DNA from: Actinophytocola oryzae | Lineage (GTDB): Bacteria > Actinomycetota > Actinomycetes > Mycobacteriales > Pseudonocardiaceae | Reading direction: 5' to 3' | Assembly: GCF_004364325.1 (NCBI RefSeq) | Contig: NZ_SOCP01000006.1 | Coordinates: 62,001-126,000 of the forward strand | DNA: 64,000 nt | Shown here: positions 7,823-17,182 of the stretch, piece by piece | Numbering within the stretch: position 1 is the first letter of the stretch | Layout: every line of letters begins with the position of its first letter | Made by a program: the position numbers and the translations under genes | The notes under the pieces: generated by a model | What the model was told of the DNA's origin: nothing | The model's database searches: none | What the model saw: only the letters and a program-made list of their open reading frames with translations

Positions 7823-10048
7823 CTACGTGGACGAACGACGCAACATGCGGGTGATGCCCGCGGCGACGGTGGTCGCCAGGATCCAGCCCGCCGCCACCAG
7901 CCCGGCCGTGATCCACTGGGACGCTCCCTCGAAGTGCCACCTGTTCTTGTGGCCGAAGTCGACGATGGGCACCAGTTGGTCGAGGGTGTAGAGCAGCGGG
8001 TTCCACACGAGGTGGTCGTCGGCGTTGGCCTCGACCGGTCTCGGCTGCAGCGAGAACCAGACCGAGCCGCCGACGAGCAGCGCGACGAGCCACAGCAGGG
8101 CACGCATCGGCCGGTAGCCGTAGCCGACCATCGAACGCTGCAGCCAGCTCCACAGCCGCACGGGGAAACCCAGGATCCGGTACCCGTCGGCGAGGGCCGA
8201 GTACCGCCACCGCTGCTTGTCGATGAGCACCGTGGCGGCGTGCTCCTCGTTGCCGCTGTTGCGCAGCATGGCGGCGAGCTGGTCGTACGGGCCCGGCCGG
8301 TAGATGTCGCCCATGGCGTTGCGCAGCAGCTTGAGCCGGTGGGCGACCTGCTCGTCGTCGTCCAGCTCGATGGGCTCGGCGAGCGCGTCGTAGCGGAAGT
8401 CGTGGAGCGAGATGTGTCCGGTGGCGTCCCAGAACTTGTCGTTGTCGGCCAGGGTCGCGCAGCGGGCGTGTCGGAGGTTGACCTGCCCGCGCGGCGGGGA
8501 CGCCACGTCGACCCGCAGCTCCTGGGTGATCAGCCCGTACGCGTTGATCGCGGTCTCACTGAGCCGCGACCCCAGCTCGGCGCCCTGGAAGTTGGTCTGG
8601 CGGCCGATCTCGGCGCGCCGGATCCGGATCTCGCCCTGCGCGGAGAACGCCTGCCGCTCACCCCGCGCGCACACGAGGTCCCGGCCGATCTGGGCGACCC
8701 GCAGGTCCACCGACGGCTTCCGCGACTGGTCGCGCCGGTACCGGCCGGGGTTGACCAGGCGGCTGAACCGCAGGTCGAAGTTGGCGCCGATGCTCGCCTC
8801 GGGCAGCAGGATCGAGCCGAACACGACCACGCCGCGGGCGTCGAGGTTGCCGCCGGTGGTGAACCGCCTGCCCTCGACCACGTCCCCGTTGCGGTTGCTG
8901 AGGACCGAGCCGTCGAGCACGACGCTGCCGTGGGCACTGACGTCGACGAGCCGCACCTGCCCGGCGATCCGGGTGTCACGGGCGTCGATGCCGCCGCCGA
9001 CCTCGGTGCCGTCCAGGTGCAGCGCGCGGTGTTCGTACGGGCCGGGCAGTGTGGCGCCGGTCCGCTCCTCGAACGGCTCCGTCCCGTCCGACAGGTCGAT
9101 GGTCGCGCCGGACAGGCGAAGCGACCCGCCGATGTGGGCGTTGACGATCCGCAGCGTCCCCGTGCTGACCAGGTCCTTGTCCAGGTCGACGTTGCCGGAC
9201 ACCTGCATCCGGTCGGCGATCAACGTCGCGCGGGGGTCGAAGAACCGCTGGTTACCGCCGTCGTTGTAGTCCTCCGCCGCGGGCCGCAGCAGCGCGCCAC
9301 GCAGTGAGAAGTCGCTGTCGATCTTCGCGCTCGGCAGGTAGAGCCGCCCGGTGGACTGGAACCGGCGCTCGCTGGTGGGGATGCACTGGAGGTTGCCGCC
9401 CACGTGCAGGCCGTTCCCGTCCAGGGCGTACCCCTCGGGGCTGTCCAGCAGCGCGCCGGCCAGGTTGATGTTGCCGCCGGTACGCAGGCCGGGGATGCGC
9501 ATCTGACCGCGCACCTCGAGGTTGGCGGCGAGCAGGGCGCCCGCGAGCTGCAACCGGTCGGCGTGCAGCGCGTAGCCGCCGACATTGGTCAACCGGGCAC
9601 GGGTGAGGTCCAGCGACCCGCTGACCTCGGCGTCGGTGAGGTCGACCTTGCCCTCCACCCTGGTGCCGCCGACGAGCCGCAGGTCGTTGTCGCTGTAGAG
9701 GTTCCGACCCTCGATGCCGGGCAGCCAGCACGTGTCGAACTCACAGCCGGCGATCTTGGCCTGCCGCAGGTCCGGCGGCTCCTCGAACCGGCAGCGCACG
9801 AACTCCAGGAGGTGCAGGAACTCGACGGCACGCAGGTCGAGCACCCCGACGATGTACCTGTCCGAGAACCGGAGCACCGGGGGCGTGGTCGGCCGCCGCC
9901 GACCCCATCCGCCGGGCAGCCCCAGCCCCGCGGACCCCGGTTCGAAGGCGAAGACCTGACGTACGACCTCGTCCGCACGCACCCGCGCCCAGTCGGGTGG
10001 CTGCGGATCGAAGGGATCCAGCCTGCGCCCAAGCGGTTCTTCCGTCAT
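7823..10048 (-). CDS. Large repeat-rich membrane-associated protein (often labelled membrane-associated oxidoreductase)
   Basis: Predicted 741-residue protein. Residues about 60-560 consist of a repeating motif of short strands ending in LDLRAV, VDLTDAEVSGSLDLTRA, NINLAGALLDS, VDLDKDL and similar, spaced 20-25 residues apart. This is a right-handed beta-helix or bactofilin/pentapeptide-like solenoid. A basic segment and two transmembrane helices lie near the C-terminus (ALLWLVALLVGGSVWF and AGLVAAGWILATTVAAGI). Related actinobacterial proteins carry the label membrane-associated oxidoreductase, but I see no nucleotide- or flavin-binding motif, so I would not call it an enzyme. ATG 10048 starts MTEEPLGRRLDPFDP; the frame runs to 10135, but that extension is probably non-coding. 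Confidence 0.75.
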   Translation of the reverse strand: MTEEPLGRRLDPFDPQPPDWARVRADEVVRQVFAFEPGSAGLGLPGGWGRRRPTTPPVLRFSDRYIVGVLDLRAVEFLHLLEFVRCRFEEPPDLRQAKIAGCEFDTCWLPGIEGRNLYSDNDLRLVGGTRVEGKVDLTDAEVSGSLDLTRARLTNVGGYALHADRLQLAGALLAANLEVRGQMRIPGLRTGGNINLAGALLDSPEGYALDGNGLHVGGNLQCIPTSERRFQSTGRLYLPSAKIDSDFSLRGALLRPAAEDYNDGGNQRFFDPRATLIADRMQVSGNVDLDKDLVSTGTLRIVNAHIGGSLRLSGATIDLSDGTEPFEERTGATLPGPYEHRALHLDGTEVGGGIDARDTRIAGQVRLVDVSAHGSVVLDGSVLSNRNGDVVEGRRFTTGGNLDARGVVVFGSILLPEASIGANFDLRFSRLVNPGRYRRDQSRKPSVDLRVAQIGRDLVCARGERQAFSAQGEIRIRRAEIGRQTNFQGAELGSRLSETAINAYGLITQELRVDVASPPRGQVNLRHARCATLADNDKFWDATGHISLHDFRYDALAEPIELDDDEQVAHRLKLLRNAMGDIYRPGPYDQLAAMLRNSGNEEHAATVLIDKQRWRYSALADGYRILGFPVRLWSWLQRSMVGYGYRPMRALLWLVALLVGGSVWFSLQPRPVEANADDHLVWNPLLYTLDQLVPIVDFGHKNRWHFEGASQWITAGLVAAGWILATTVAAGITRMLRRSST

Positions 10049-10189
10049 CAGGAGCCCCCCGCACAAGACAAAGGAAACGCCGGACAGTGCGACGCCTGCC
10101 GCTCGTCCCCGGTTCCCATGGCACAACAACACCATGATCAGCGTCGCACCCCGGTGAGGGGACCGTTCCCACCAGCGCCGGGTTCGTGG

Positions 10190-11113
10190 TCAGAGGCTGC
10201 CGAAGTAGCGGACCGCCGCCTTGTAGCCCCCGCCCTTGCTCAGGGCCACCATCAGCGCCATGCGGGCCTTCTGGGCGCTCAGGCCTGCCGCGCTGATGGC
10301 GCCCATGCGTTCGACCAGGCCGATCTCGGTGGTGTGCGCGCGTGAGGCGACGACCACCGGGATGTCCATGCTCGTCAGCTCCGTGATCGTGCCGAACAGC
10401 TCGACCGGCACGTTGCCCCCGCCGGTGCCTTCCAGCACCACACCGAGGGCGCCGAGGTCGGTCACCGTGGTGAGCAGGGAGGGAGGCATGTCCGGGTAGG
10501 TCTTCAGCAGCGCGATGTCCGTCTCGGGCTCGCCGTCCGGATGGGGCGGGCGGGGCGGGGGCGCCGACGTGAGCCGGACCTTGCCGTCCACCATGCGGCC
10601 CAGCAGGGGGTGCGGGGTCGACGAGAAGCCGCCGTTGCGCAGGGCCGCCCAGCGGGACGCGTGCAGCTCGTCGCCCAGGCACACCACCGCGCCGGCGCCG
10701 CGCAGAGCAGGGTCGGCCGCCGCGGTGAGGGACGCGGTGAGGTTCGCCGGACCGTCCGGAGCGGCGTCGCCAAGCGAGCGCAGGGCGCCGGTGAACACGA
10801 TGCCGCCGCGTGCGGGGCCTGCCAGGAGGTCGGCCAGGAACGCCGTCTCCTCCAGCGTGTCGACGCCGTGGGTGACCACGACGCCGGTGAACTCGTCCTC
10901 GGCCAGTGCCTTGCGGACGCGGCGGGCGAGCGCGAGCTGGGTGGACACCGACGTGTCCCAGGACGGCTCGGCCAGCACGTCCTCCACCACCACCCGCTCC
11001 GGTGGCGGGTCGGCCAGCTCGAGCAGCTCGCGCCCGGTGGCGACGCTCGCCGCTCTCTGGGCGATGAGGTCGCCCGTCGCGATCAGCAGCAGGGTCACCA
11101 CACGACTATCCAC
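10190..11113 (-). CDS. Asparaginase-fold protein lacking the catalytic threonines
   Basis: Predicted 307-residue protein aligning end to end with bacterial asparaginases (DGPANLTASLTAAA, FTGALRSLGDAAPDG, GVVLEGTGGGNVP). The two catalytic-threonine motifs are altered: TGGTIA reads TGDLIA (Leu16 where the first nucleophilic Thr should be) and HGTDT reads HGVDT (Val84 for the second Thr). The usual lysine region (RKTHT in relatives) reads ALRNGG. Asp85 remains. Established mechanism requires Thr-Thr-Lys, so hydrolase activity is doubtful; a regulatory or ligand-binding role is inference. GTG 11113 is the furthest start in frame; GTG 11101 or 11098 is also possible. It lies downstream of the amino-acid ABC importer on the same strand, 35 bp away, and may be its partner. 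Confidence 0.85.
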   Translation of the reverse strand: MDSRVVTLLLIATGDLIAQRAASVATGRELLELADPPPERVVVEDVLAEPSWDTSVSTQLALARRVRKALAEDEFTGVVVTHGVDTLEETAFLADLLAGPARGGIVFTGALRSLGDAAPDGPANLTASLTAAADPALRGAGAVVCLGDELHASRWAALRNGGFSSTPHPLLGRMVDGKVRLTSAPPPRPPHPDGEPETDIALLKTYPDMPPSLLTTVTDLGALGVVLEGTGGGNVPVELFGTITELTSMDIPVVVASRAHTTEIGLVERMGAISAAGLSAQKARMALMVALSKGGGYKAAVRYFGSL

Positions 11114-11148
11114 CCGTTCACCCGGCGCGTGCCACCGAACCGCGATCG

Positions 11149-11931
11149 CTACGAGAGAACCTTGCCGAGGAACGCCTTCGTCCGTTCGTGCTGCGGGTTC
11201 GGGATGACCTCGCGCGGGTCGCCCTGCTCGACGACCACACCGCCGTCCATGAACACCAGGGTGTCGCCGACCTCACGGGCGAAGCCCATCTCGTGGGTGA
11301 CGACCACCATCGTCATGCCGTCCTCGGCGAGCCTGCGCATGACCGTCAGCACCTCGCCGACGAGCTCGGGGTCGAGGGCGGAGGTGGGCTCGTCGAACAG
11401 CATCAGCTTCGGGTCCATCGCGAGGGCCCTGGCGATCGCCACCCGCTGCTGCTGGCCACCGGACAGCTCACGGGGATAGGCCGTGGCCTTGTCCGCGAGG
11501 CCGACGCTGTCGAGCAACGTCAGCGCACGCTCGCGGGCCGCCGACCTGGCCACGCCCCTGACCTGGATCGGCGCCTCCATCACGTTCTCGCACACGGTCA
11601 TGTGCGGGAACAGGTTGAAGCGCTGGAAGACCATCCCGATCTCGCGGCGCTTCGCGGCGACCTCGTTCTCGCGCAGCTCGTAGAGCTTGTCGCCCTTCTG
11701 GCGATACCCGACCAGCTCGCCGTCGACCCAGAGCTTGCCCGCGGTGAGCTTCTCGAGGTGGTTGATGCACCTCAGGAACGTCGACTTGCCGGAGCCGGAC
11801 GGGCCGATCACGCACATGACCTCGCCCGGCATGACCTGGAGGTCGATGCCCTTGAGGACCTCGAGGCGTCCGAAGTACTTGTGGACGCCCTCGGACCTGA
11901 CCATCGGCGTGATGCCACTCGGTTCAGTCAT
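11149..11931 (-). CDS. Polar amino-acid ABC transporter, ATP-binding subunit (GlnQ/HisP type)
   Basis: Predicted 260-residue ATPase that powers import of a polar amino acid. Walker A GPSGSGKST, Q-loop FQRFNLFPHMTV, signature LSGGQQQR, Walker B LMLFDEPTSALDPE and the H-loop VVTHEMGFA are all intact. The family is the general/polar amino-acid subclass because of NLFPHMTVCENVMEAP. ATG 11931 overlaps the TGA of the upstream permease by 4 bp, showing translational coupling. It is the third gene of a binding protein - permease - ATPase operon transcribed on the minus strand. Confidence 0.95.
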   Translation of the reverse strand: MTEPSGITPMVRSEGVHKYFGRLEVLKGIDLQVMPGEVMCVIGPSGSGKSTFLRCINHLEKLTAGKLWVDGELVGYRQKGDKLYELRENEVAAKRREIGMVFQRFNLFPHMTVCENVMEAPIQVRGVARSAARERALTLLDSVGLADKATAYPRELSGGQQQRVAIARALAMDPKLMLFDEPTSALDPELVGEVLTVMRRLAEDGMTMVVVTHEMGFAREVGDTLVFMDGGVVVEQGDPREVIPNPQHERTKAFLGKVLS

Positions 11932-12848
11932 GCCAGCCCCGATTTCGGCCGGCCCAGCCCGAAGAACCCGGCCTTGCGGGCGGGGACGGACCCTCGGGAG
12001 AACCGGCGCTCGATGAAGTACTGGGCGATCGACAGCAGGGAGGTCAGGACCAGGTACCAGATGCTCGCCACGACGAGGAGCGGCACCTGCTGGAGGTTGC
12101 CGCCGTAGATGAGCTGCACCTGGGTGAACAGGTCGCCGACCGCGATCACACTCGCGAGCGAGGTGGTCTTGAGCATCGAGATGGTCTCGTTGCCGGTCGG
12201 CGGGATGATCACCCGCATGGCCTGTGGCAGCACGATCCGGCGCAGGATCTTGAGCCTGGTCATGCCGAGTGCCTCGGCCGCCTCGGTCTGTCCCTCGTCC
12301 ACCGACAGGATCCCGGCGCGCACGATCTCCGACATGTACGCGGCCTCGTTCAGCCCGAACCCGAGCACCGCGCCCGCGAAGATCGGGATGAGCAGGTTCG
12401 AGTCGAAGTACACGAACTCCGGGCCGAACGGGATGCCCAGCGAGAGCGTCGGGTACAGGATCGCGATGAAGGACCAGAAGATGACCTGGACCAGCACGGG
12501 AGTGCCCCGGAAGAACCAGGCGTAGAGCCAGGCGATCGTGGAGACGATCGGGTTGGGCGACAACCGCATGATCGCGATCACGATGCCCAGCACCACGCCG
12601 ATGACCATCGCGAGCAGCGTCAGCTCGATGGTCACCCACAGCCCCGACAACACCCGAGAGGAGAACAGGAACTGCCAGACGACGTCCCAGCGCCAGGCCG
12701 GGTTGGTCACCAGGCTGTTGACCAGCATCGCGGCGAGGACGAGCAGCACCGCGGCCATCACCCAACGGCCGGGGTGCCGCACCGGAACCGCCACGATCTG
12801 CTCGGGCGGTTTCCGGTCCTCCTGCTCGACGGTTTCGGGGGTGGACAT
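11928..12848 (-). CDS. Polar amino-acid ABC transporter permease
   Basis: Predicted 306-residue inner-membrane permease of the His/Glu/Gln/Arg/opine family. There is a cytoplasmic N-terminus of about 27 residues and then several transmembrane helices beginning at VMAAVLLVLAAMLVNSL. The EAA loop for the ATPase is visible (EAAEALGMTRLKILRRIVLP). Only one permease is encoded, so a homodimer is likely. The start codon lies 2 bp after the stop of the binding-protein gene, and the stop overlaps the ATPase start. Confidence 0.93.
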   Translation of the reverse strand: MSTPETVEQEDRKPPEQIVAVPVRHPGRWVMAAVLLVLAAMLVNSLVTNPAWRWDVVWQFLFSSRVLSGLWVTIELTLLAMVIGVVLGIVIAIMRLSPNPIVSTIAWLYAWFFRGTPVLVQVIFWSFIAILYPTLSLGIPFGPEFVYFDSNLLIPIFAGAVLGFGLNEAAYMSEIVRAGILSVDEGQTEAAEALGMTRLKILRRIVLPQAMRVIIPPTGNETISMLKTTSLASVIAVGDLFTQVQLIYGGNLQQVPLLVVASIWYLVLTSLLSIAQYFIERRFSRGSVPARKAGFFGLGRPKSGLA

Positions 12849-12850
12849 GC

Positions 12851-13834
12851 TCAGTAGATGGCCCCGTTGACCTTCGCCTCGGTGATGGCGCCGTCGGCGA
12901 CACCCCAGTTGTCGAGGATCTTCTTGTAGGTGCCGTCGTCGATCAGCTTCTGGACGGCGGCCTGCACCGCGTCCTTGAAGGTGCCGCCGGTCTTCGGGAC
13001 CGCGATGCCGTACGGCGCGGTGTCGGTGTCGTCACCGGCCTTCTCGAAGGCGTTGCCGGTCTTCTTCACCGCGTAGTCGACTACCGGGCTGTCCGCCATG
13101 TACGCGTCGATCCGGTTCGCCTGCAGTGCCGCGTTGACGTCGGTCTGCTTCGGGAAGCCCTGCGCGACCGGTGCGTCCTTGCCGGCTTCCTTGCACGCCT
13201 TGACGACCGAGCCCTCGACGTCCTCCTGGTTGAGCTGGTCGAGCTGGGTGGTGCCGTTCTCGGCGCCCACCTTCTTGCCGCAGAGGTCCTCGATCGAGTT
13301 GATGTTCTTCGGGTTGCACTTGCGGACCATCGTCGAGGTGCCTGCCTCGAGGTAGGTCACGAAGTCGACCGTCTGCTCGCGCTCCTTGGTGTCGGTGAAC
13401 GACGACATCCCGAGCTCGTAGCGGTTGGCCTGGATGCCGGCCAGGATGCCGTCGAACGAGGCGTTGACGAACTCGACCTCGGTGCCGAGCACCTTGCCGA
13501 TCGCCTTGCCGAGGTCGACGTCCATGCCGACGATCTCGTCGGAGCCCTCGAGCGTGTACTCGTTGGGGGCGTAGGAGGCGTCCGTCGCGATGACGATCTT
13601 GCCGTCGGCCTTGATGGCGTCCGGCACCTGCGCGCCGAGCGCGCTGTCCGCCGCCGCGTCGACCGCCAGCGGCTTCGGGTCGGGGAGGTCGGACGGATCA
13701 CCCGGCGTGCACTGGCTCCCGCCACCGGCGCTGTCGTCGCCGGACGGCTTCTCGGTCGTGGCTCCACAGCCTGCCGCGAGCAACGTCGCGGCGGCGCACA
13801 GCACAGTGAGCACGGACAAGCGGGTACGGGACAC
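12851..13834 (-). CDS. Amino-acid ABC transporter substrate-binding lipoprotein
   Basis: Predicted 327-residue extracytoplasmic solute receptor (SBP family 3). A signal peptide ends in the lipobox LAAGC with the lipidated cysteine at residue 23. The mature protein has the family hallmarks (KIVIATDASYAPNEY, FDGILAGIQANRYELG, GKKVGAENGTTQ, ADSPVVDYAV). The pattern suits polar amino acids; the exact ligand cannot be read from sequence. GTG 13834 is preceded by GAGGAGTGACGAC. First gene of the importer operon. Confidence 0.93.
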   Translation of the reverse strand: MSRTRLSVLTVLCAAATLLAAGCGATTEKPSGDDSAGGGSQCTPGDPSDLPDPKPLAVDAAADSALGAQVPDAIKADGKIVIATDASYAPNEYTLEGSDEIVGMDVDLGKAIGKVLGTEVEFVNASFDGILAGIQANRYELGMSSFTDTKEREQTVDFVTYLEAGTSTMVRKCNPKNINSIEDLCGKKVGAENGTTQLDQLNQEDVEGSVVKACKEAGKDAPVAQGFPKQTDVNAALQANRIDAYMADSPVVDYAVKKTGNAFEKAGDDTDTAPYGIAVPKTGGTFKDAVQAAVQKLIDDGTYKKILDNWGVADGAITEAKVNGAIY

Positions 13835-13927
13835 GTCGTCACTCCTCGAGCCTCAGTCGTGGTCTGAGTCCAGCGAATCCTGCCATTTGGGATGCGCTGA
13901 GCACAGGCTCCGCATGTTACGGACGTG

Positions 13928-16612
13928 TCACCATGCGCGGGGCCATCCAGTGATCAATGCCGCCACCAGGGCCGTCCACCCGGTCTGGTGTGTCGCGCCG
14001 AGGCCCTCACCTGTGTCTCCGTCGAAGAACTCACTGAACGTGACATGTTCGGACCACAGCGGAGAGTCACTGGACTCGATGCGCTTGCCGTTCGCGGGCC
14101 GCCTGCCGTCCCCGTTCGGCAGGAACAGGCCCGCGAGCCGCTCGGCCAGCTCGCCCGCGGCCTGGCCGAGGGGCATGACCCGGCCAGAGCCGGTCGGCAG
14201 CTCCACGGTGAACCGGCCGTGGTGGAAGGCGTCGATCTTGTGGAGCGCCTGCACGAGCAGCGCGTTGGTCGGGAACCAGACCGGGCCGCGCCAGTTGGAG
14301 TTGCCGCCGAACATCGGCGTGTGTGACTCGCCGGGTTCGTAGCGTAGCCAGTGCTGCTGCCCGGCGACCTCCACGACCAGGCCGTCGCGGTGTGCTGCCG
14401 ACAGCGAGCGGATCCCGTGCGGCGAGAGGAACTCCGCCTCGTCGAGCATGCGGGCGAGCACGCGCCGCAGCTTGTCCTCGTCGAGCAGCGACAGCAGTGC
14501 GCCCCGGTCGCCTGCACCCCAGGTGATGAACTGGCCGAACTCGGGCTGGTGGTGCAGCAGGTAGTTGAGCCGCGCCGCGAAGTGCGGCAGCTCGACGAAC
14601 ACCCACGGCTCCAGCTCCGCGGACGCGAGCACCGGGATCAGGCCCACCATCGACCGCACGCGTACCGGCACGGACTCGACCGAGCCGTCGCCGTGCGTGC
14701 GTGAGACGAGGTCGTAGCAGAACCCGTCCTGCTCGTCCCAGATCCCGCGTGACGCGGACCCGAACCGCGCCGACACCTGCGCGATGGACAGGAAGTGCTC
14801 GACGAACTTCGTCGCGACGTCCTCGTAGGCCTCGTCGTGGCGTGCCAGCTCGAGTGCGATGCGCATGAGGTGCAGTGCGTAGGTCGCCATCCACGAGGTG
14901 GCGTCGGACTGCTCGAACCGCCAGTCCTCCGGCAGCCGCTCGGACCGGTTGACCGGGCCGATGTTGTCCATGCCGAGGAAGCCGCCCTCGAACAGGTAGT
15001 TGCCCTCGGGGTCCTTGCGGTTGACCCACCACGAGAAGTTGAGCAGCAGCTTGTGGAACACCCGCGCGAGGAACACCCGGTCGCCGGAGCCACGCCGGTG
15101 CCGCTCGGCGAAGTACACCTGCAGCGCGGCCCACGCGTGCACCGGCGGGTTGACGTCGCCGAACTCCCATTCGTACGCGGGCAGCTGTCCGTCCGGGTGC
15201 ATCATCCACTCACGACACATGAGCAGCAGCTGGTCCTTGGCGAACGCGGGATCGACCATCGCGAACGGGATCATGTGGAAGGCGAGGTCCCACGCCGCGA
15301 ACCAGGGGTACTCCCACTCGTCCGGCATGGACAGCACGTCGGCGACGTCGAGGTGTCGCCAGTGGACGTTGCGACCACCCGGCCTCGTCCGCTCGTTCGG
15401 CGCGGGCGGGTTGGCCGGGTCGCCCTCGAGCCAGTGCCGCAGGCGGAAGCGGTAGATCTGCTTGGTCCACATGAGACCGGCGAGCGCCCTGCGCACGACC
15501 GAGCGCTCCTGCTGGTCCTTGTTGGGGATCACGCTGGCGTAGAAGTCGTCGGCTTCCTTGCGGCGCTGGGCGACGGTGTTGCGGAAGGTGCGCCCGAACG
15601 CGCGTCCGTGCCCGTTCCCGGCGATGAGCCGCAGCTTGACCGTCACCTCCTCGCCGGGTGCGACGGACGGGAAGTGGTACCAGGCCGCGGCCTTCGTGCC
15701 GGGCTGCGAGGCGGCGCCCTTCCCGACGACCTGGCACGAGTCGTCGATCCCGCGCACGACGTGGTCGTCGATCCCGGCCTTGTTGTAGCGGCTGGGGTTT
15801 CTGCCGCGGCCGAACAGGGCCATCTCGTCGGTCTCGTTGTCGGTGACGAGCATCGTCGGGTTCCCACTGGCCTGAAGGGTGTAGCGCCCGATCCTGGAGT
15901 GCTCGGCGACGACGCGTGTCCAGCCCTGTGTCGTGGAGGCGATGAGCGCGGGGCGGCGGGCGTCCCTGCCCCACGACCAGGTGTTGCGGAACCACAGCTG
16001 TGGCAACAGATGCAGGGGTCTGGCCTCCGGGCCGCGGTTGGTGGCGGTGATCTCGACGCAGATGTCGTTCGCGGCCGCCTTGGCGTAGGTGACCTCGACG
16101 TCGAAGAAGCGGTCGTCCGCGAGCACCCCGGTGTCGGCGAGCTCCGGCTCCCGCTCGTCGCGGCGGCTCTCGGCGGCCTGTGCGCGCAGCTCCCGGTAGG
16201 GGAAGGCGGCCTGCGGGTAGCGGTAGAGGACCTTCATCCAGGAGTGCGTCGGCGTGCCGTCGAGCACCCACCAGTGTTCCTTGACGTCCTCGCCGTGGTT
16301 GCCCTCGCCGTTGGTGAGCCCGAAGTACCGCTCCTTCAGGATCTCGTCCTGCCCGTTCCACATCGCGACGGCGAAGTTCAGGAAGCCGTGCCGGTCGCAG
16401 ATGCCGGCGATCCCGTCCTCACCCCAGCGGTAGGCGCGCGACCGCGCGTGCTCGAACGTGAAGTAGTCCCAGGCGTCTCCGTACGGAGAGTAGTCTTCGC
16501 GGACGGTGCCCCACTGCCGGGCGGCGAGGTAGGGACCCCAGAACCGCCACGGTGAGTTCATGGCGTCGGATTCGGCCAACCGATCGTGTTCAGCTGTGCG
16601 GCTGGAGCCCAT
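13928..16612 (-). CDS. GH63/MGH1-like glycoside hydrolase
   Basis: Predicted 894-residue cytoplasmic protein of the mannosylglycerate-hydrolase/glucosidase (GH63-like) superfamily with an (alpha/alpha)6 catalytic domain. Supporting motifs are WFAAWDLAFHM, EWMMHPDGQLPAYEWEF and GGNSNWRGPVWFPTN, the last resembling the conserved GH63 active-site loop. The N-terminal half is a beta-sandwich typical of the family. It may act on glucosylglycerate or mannosylglycerate-type compatible solutes, which is inferred. Start choice is weak: ATG 16612 (MGSSRTAEHDR) has only a GGGG upstream, and ATG 16561 (MNSPWRFWGPY) is a possible later start. No transport or biosynthetic sugar genes adjoin it. Confidence 0.8.
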   Translation of the reverse strand: MGSSRTAEHDRLAESDAMNSPWRFWGPYLAARQWGTVREDYSPYGDAWDYFTFEHARSRAYRWGEDGIAGICDRHGFLNFAVAMWNGQDEILKERYFGLTNGEGNHGEDVKEHWWVLDGTPTHSWMKVLYRYPQAAFPYRELRAQAAESRRDEREPELADTGVLADDRFFDVEVTYAKAAANDICVEITATNRGPEARPLHLLPQLWFRNTWSWGRDARRPALIASTTQGWTRVVAEHSRIGRYTLQASGNPTMLVTDNETDEMALFGRGRNPSRYNKAGIDDHVVRGIDDSCQVVGKGAASQPGTKAAAWYHFPSVAPGEEVTVKLRLIAGNGHGRAFGRTFRNTVAQRRKEADDFYASVIPNKDQQERSVVRRALAGLMWTKQIYRFRLRHWLEGDPANPPAPNERTRPGGRNVHWRHLDVADVLSMPDEWEYPWFAAWDLAFHMIPFAMVDPAFAKDQLLLMCREWMMHPDGQLPAYEWEFGDVNPPVHAWAALQVYFAERHRRGSGDRVFLARVFHKLLLNFSWWVNRKDPEGNYLFEGGFLGMDNIGPVNRSERLPEDWRFEQSDATSWMATYALHLMRIALELARHDEAYEDVATKFVEHFLSIAQVSARFGSASRGIWDEQDGFCYDLVSRTHGDGSVESVPVRVRSMVGLIPVLASAELEPWVFVELPHFAARLNYLLHHQPEFGQFITWGAGDRGALLSLLDEDKLRRVLARMLDEAEFLSPHGIRSLSAAHRDGLVVEVAGQQHWLRYEPGESHTPMFGGNSNWRGPVWFPTNALLVQALHKIDAFHHGRFTVELPTGSGRVMPLGQAAGELAERLAGLFLPNGDGRRPANGKRIESSDSPLWSEHVTFSEFFDGDTGEGLGATHQTGWTALVAALITGWPRAW

Positions 16613-16719
16613 GCCCCAATCATGCCGGTTGCCGGAAGCGGGCACCTCGGGTGCGGGTATGTCGTATTCTCGACTACCGAGCGCGTTCGTAAGATCACTG
16701 CCGGCAGGGGGAGCACCGG

Positions 16720-17133
16720 ATGGGCGGCGAGCTGAACCAGGGGTCCGGCCCCCGGAGCCTGAGCGAGATCGCGGACAGCGGAGCGGGTGCGGGCGGCAGC
16801 TTCGTCTACGACGAGGCGACCCTGCGGGCGCTGGTCCAGAAGTGGGTCGAGCTGGCGGACCACTACAACGGCTCCCTGCGGCGGACCGGACTCGGCGCGG
16901 TGGCACCTCCCGGCAACGACTTCGCCAGCGAGGCGATGGCCGGCTCGGCGAACACGTCGGGCACGGCCTACCTCCGGTATCTGACCGAGAACTACTGGCT
17001 CTGTATCAAGCAGGCCCAGCTCCTGCAGGACACGTTGGACGACTACCTGGGCCAGGAACACCACAGCGTGATCGCGTTCACCAGGTCGGTGGACGAGCGA
17101 CCAGACGAACCGGCCGCACAGCCGGGAATCTGA
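16720..17133 (+). CDS. Small ESX/type VII secretion substrate-like protein
   Basis: Predicted 137-residue mostly helical protein. Two long helices (about residues 31-50 and 84-112) are joined by a glycine-rich loop. After the second helix the sequence DDYLGQE gives the Y-x-x-x-D/E type VII secretion signal. A tryptophan in the first helix (KWVELADHYNG) recalls WXG100/PE-type proteins. ATG 16720 follows a strong AGGGGGAGC. The next gene, 49 bp downstream, is EspG-like, the cytosolic chaperone of PE/PPE-type substrates, which supports the assignment. It is not a canonical WXG100 protein, and a typed family was not recognised. Confidence 0.65.
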   Translation: MGGELNQGSGPRSLSEIADSGAGAGGSFVYDEATLRALVQKWVELADHYNGSLRRTGLGAVAPPGNDFASEAMAGSANTSGTAYLRYLTENYWLCIKQAQLLQDTLDDYLGQEHHSVIAFTRSVDERPDEPAAQPGI

Positions 17134-17182
17134 GCGCGCCGACCGCGCCCCAGGTCAGTGGCGACGACGAATACGAGGACTG

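Noticed and set aside
10049..10135. N-terminal extension of the solenoid protein with a hydrophobic stretch
   Set aside because: Looks like a weak signal peptide by chance; the start MTEEPLGRRLDP fits a cytosolic N-terminus and the extension has no ribosome site.
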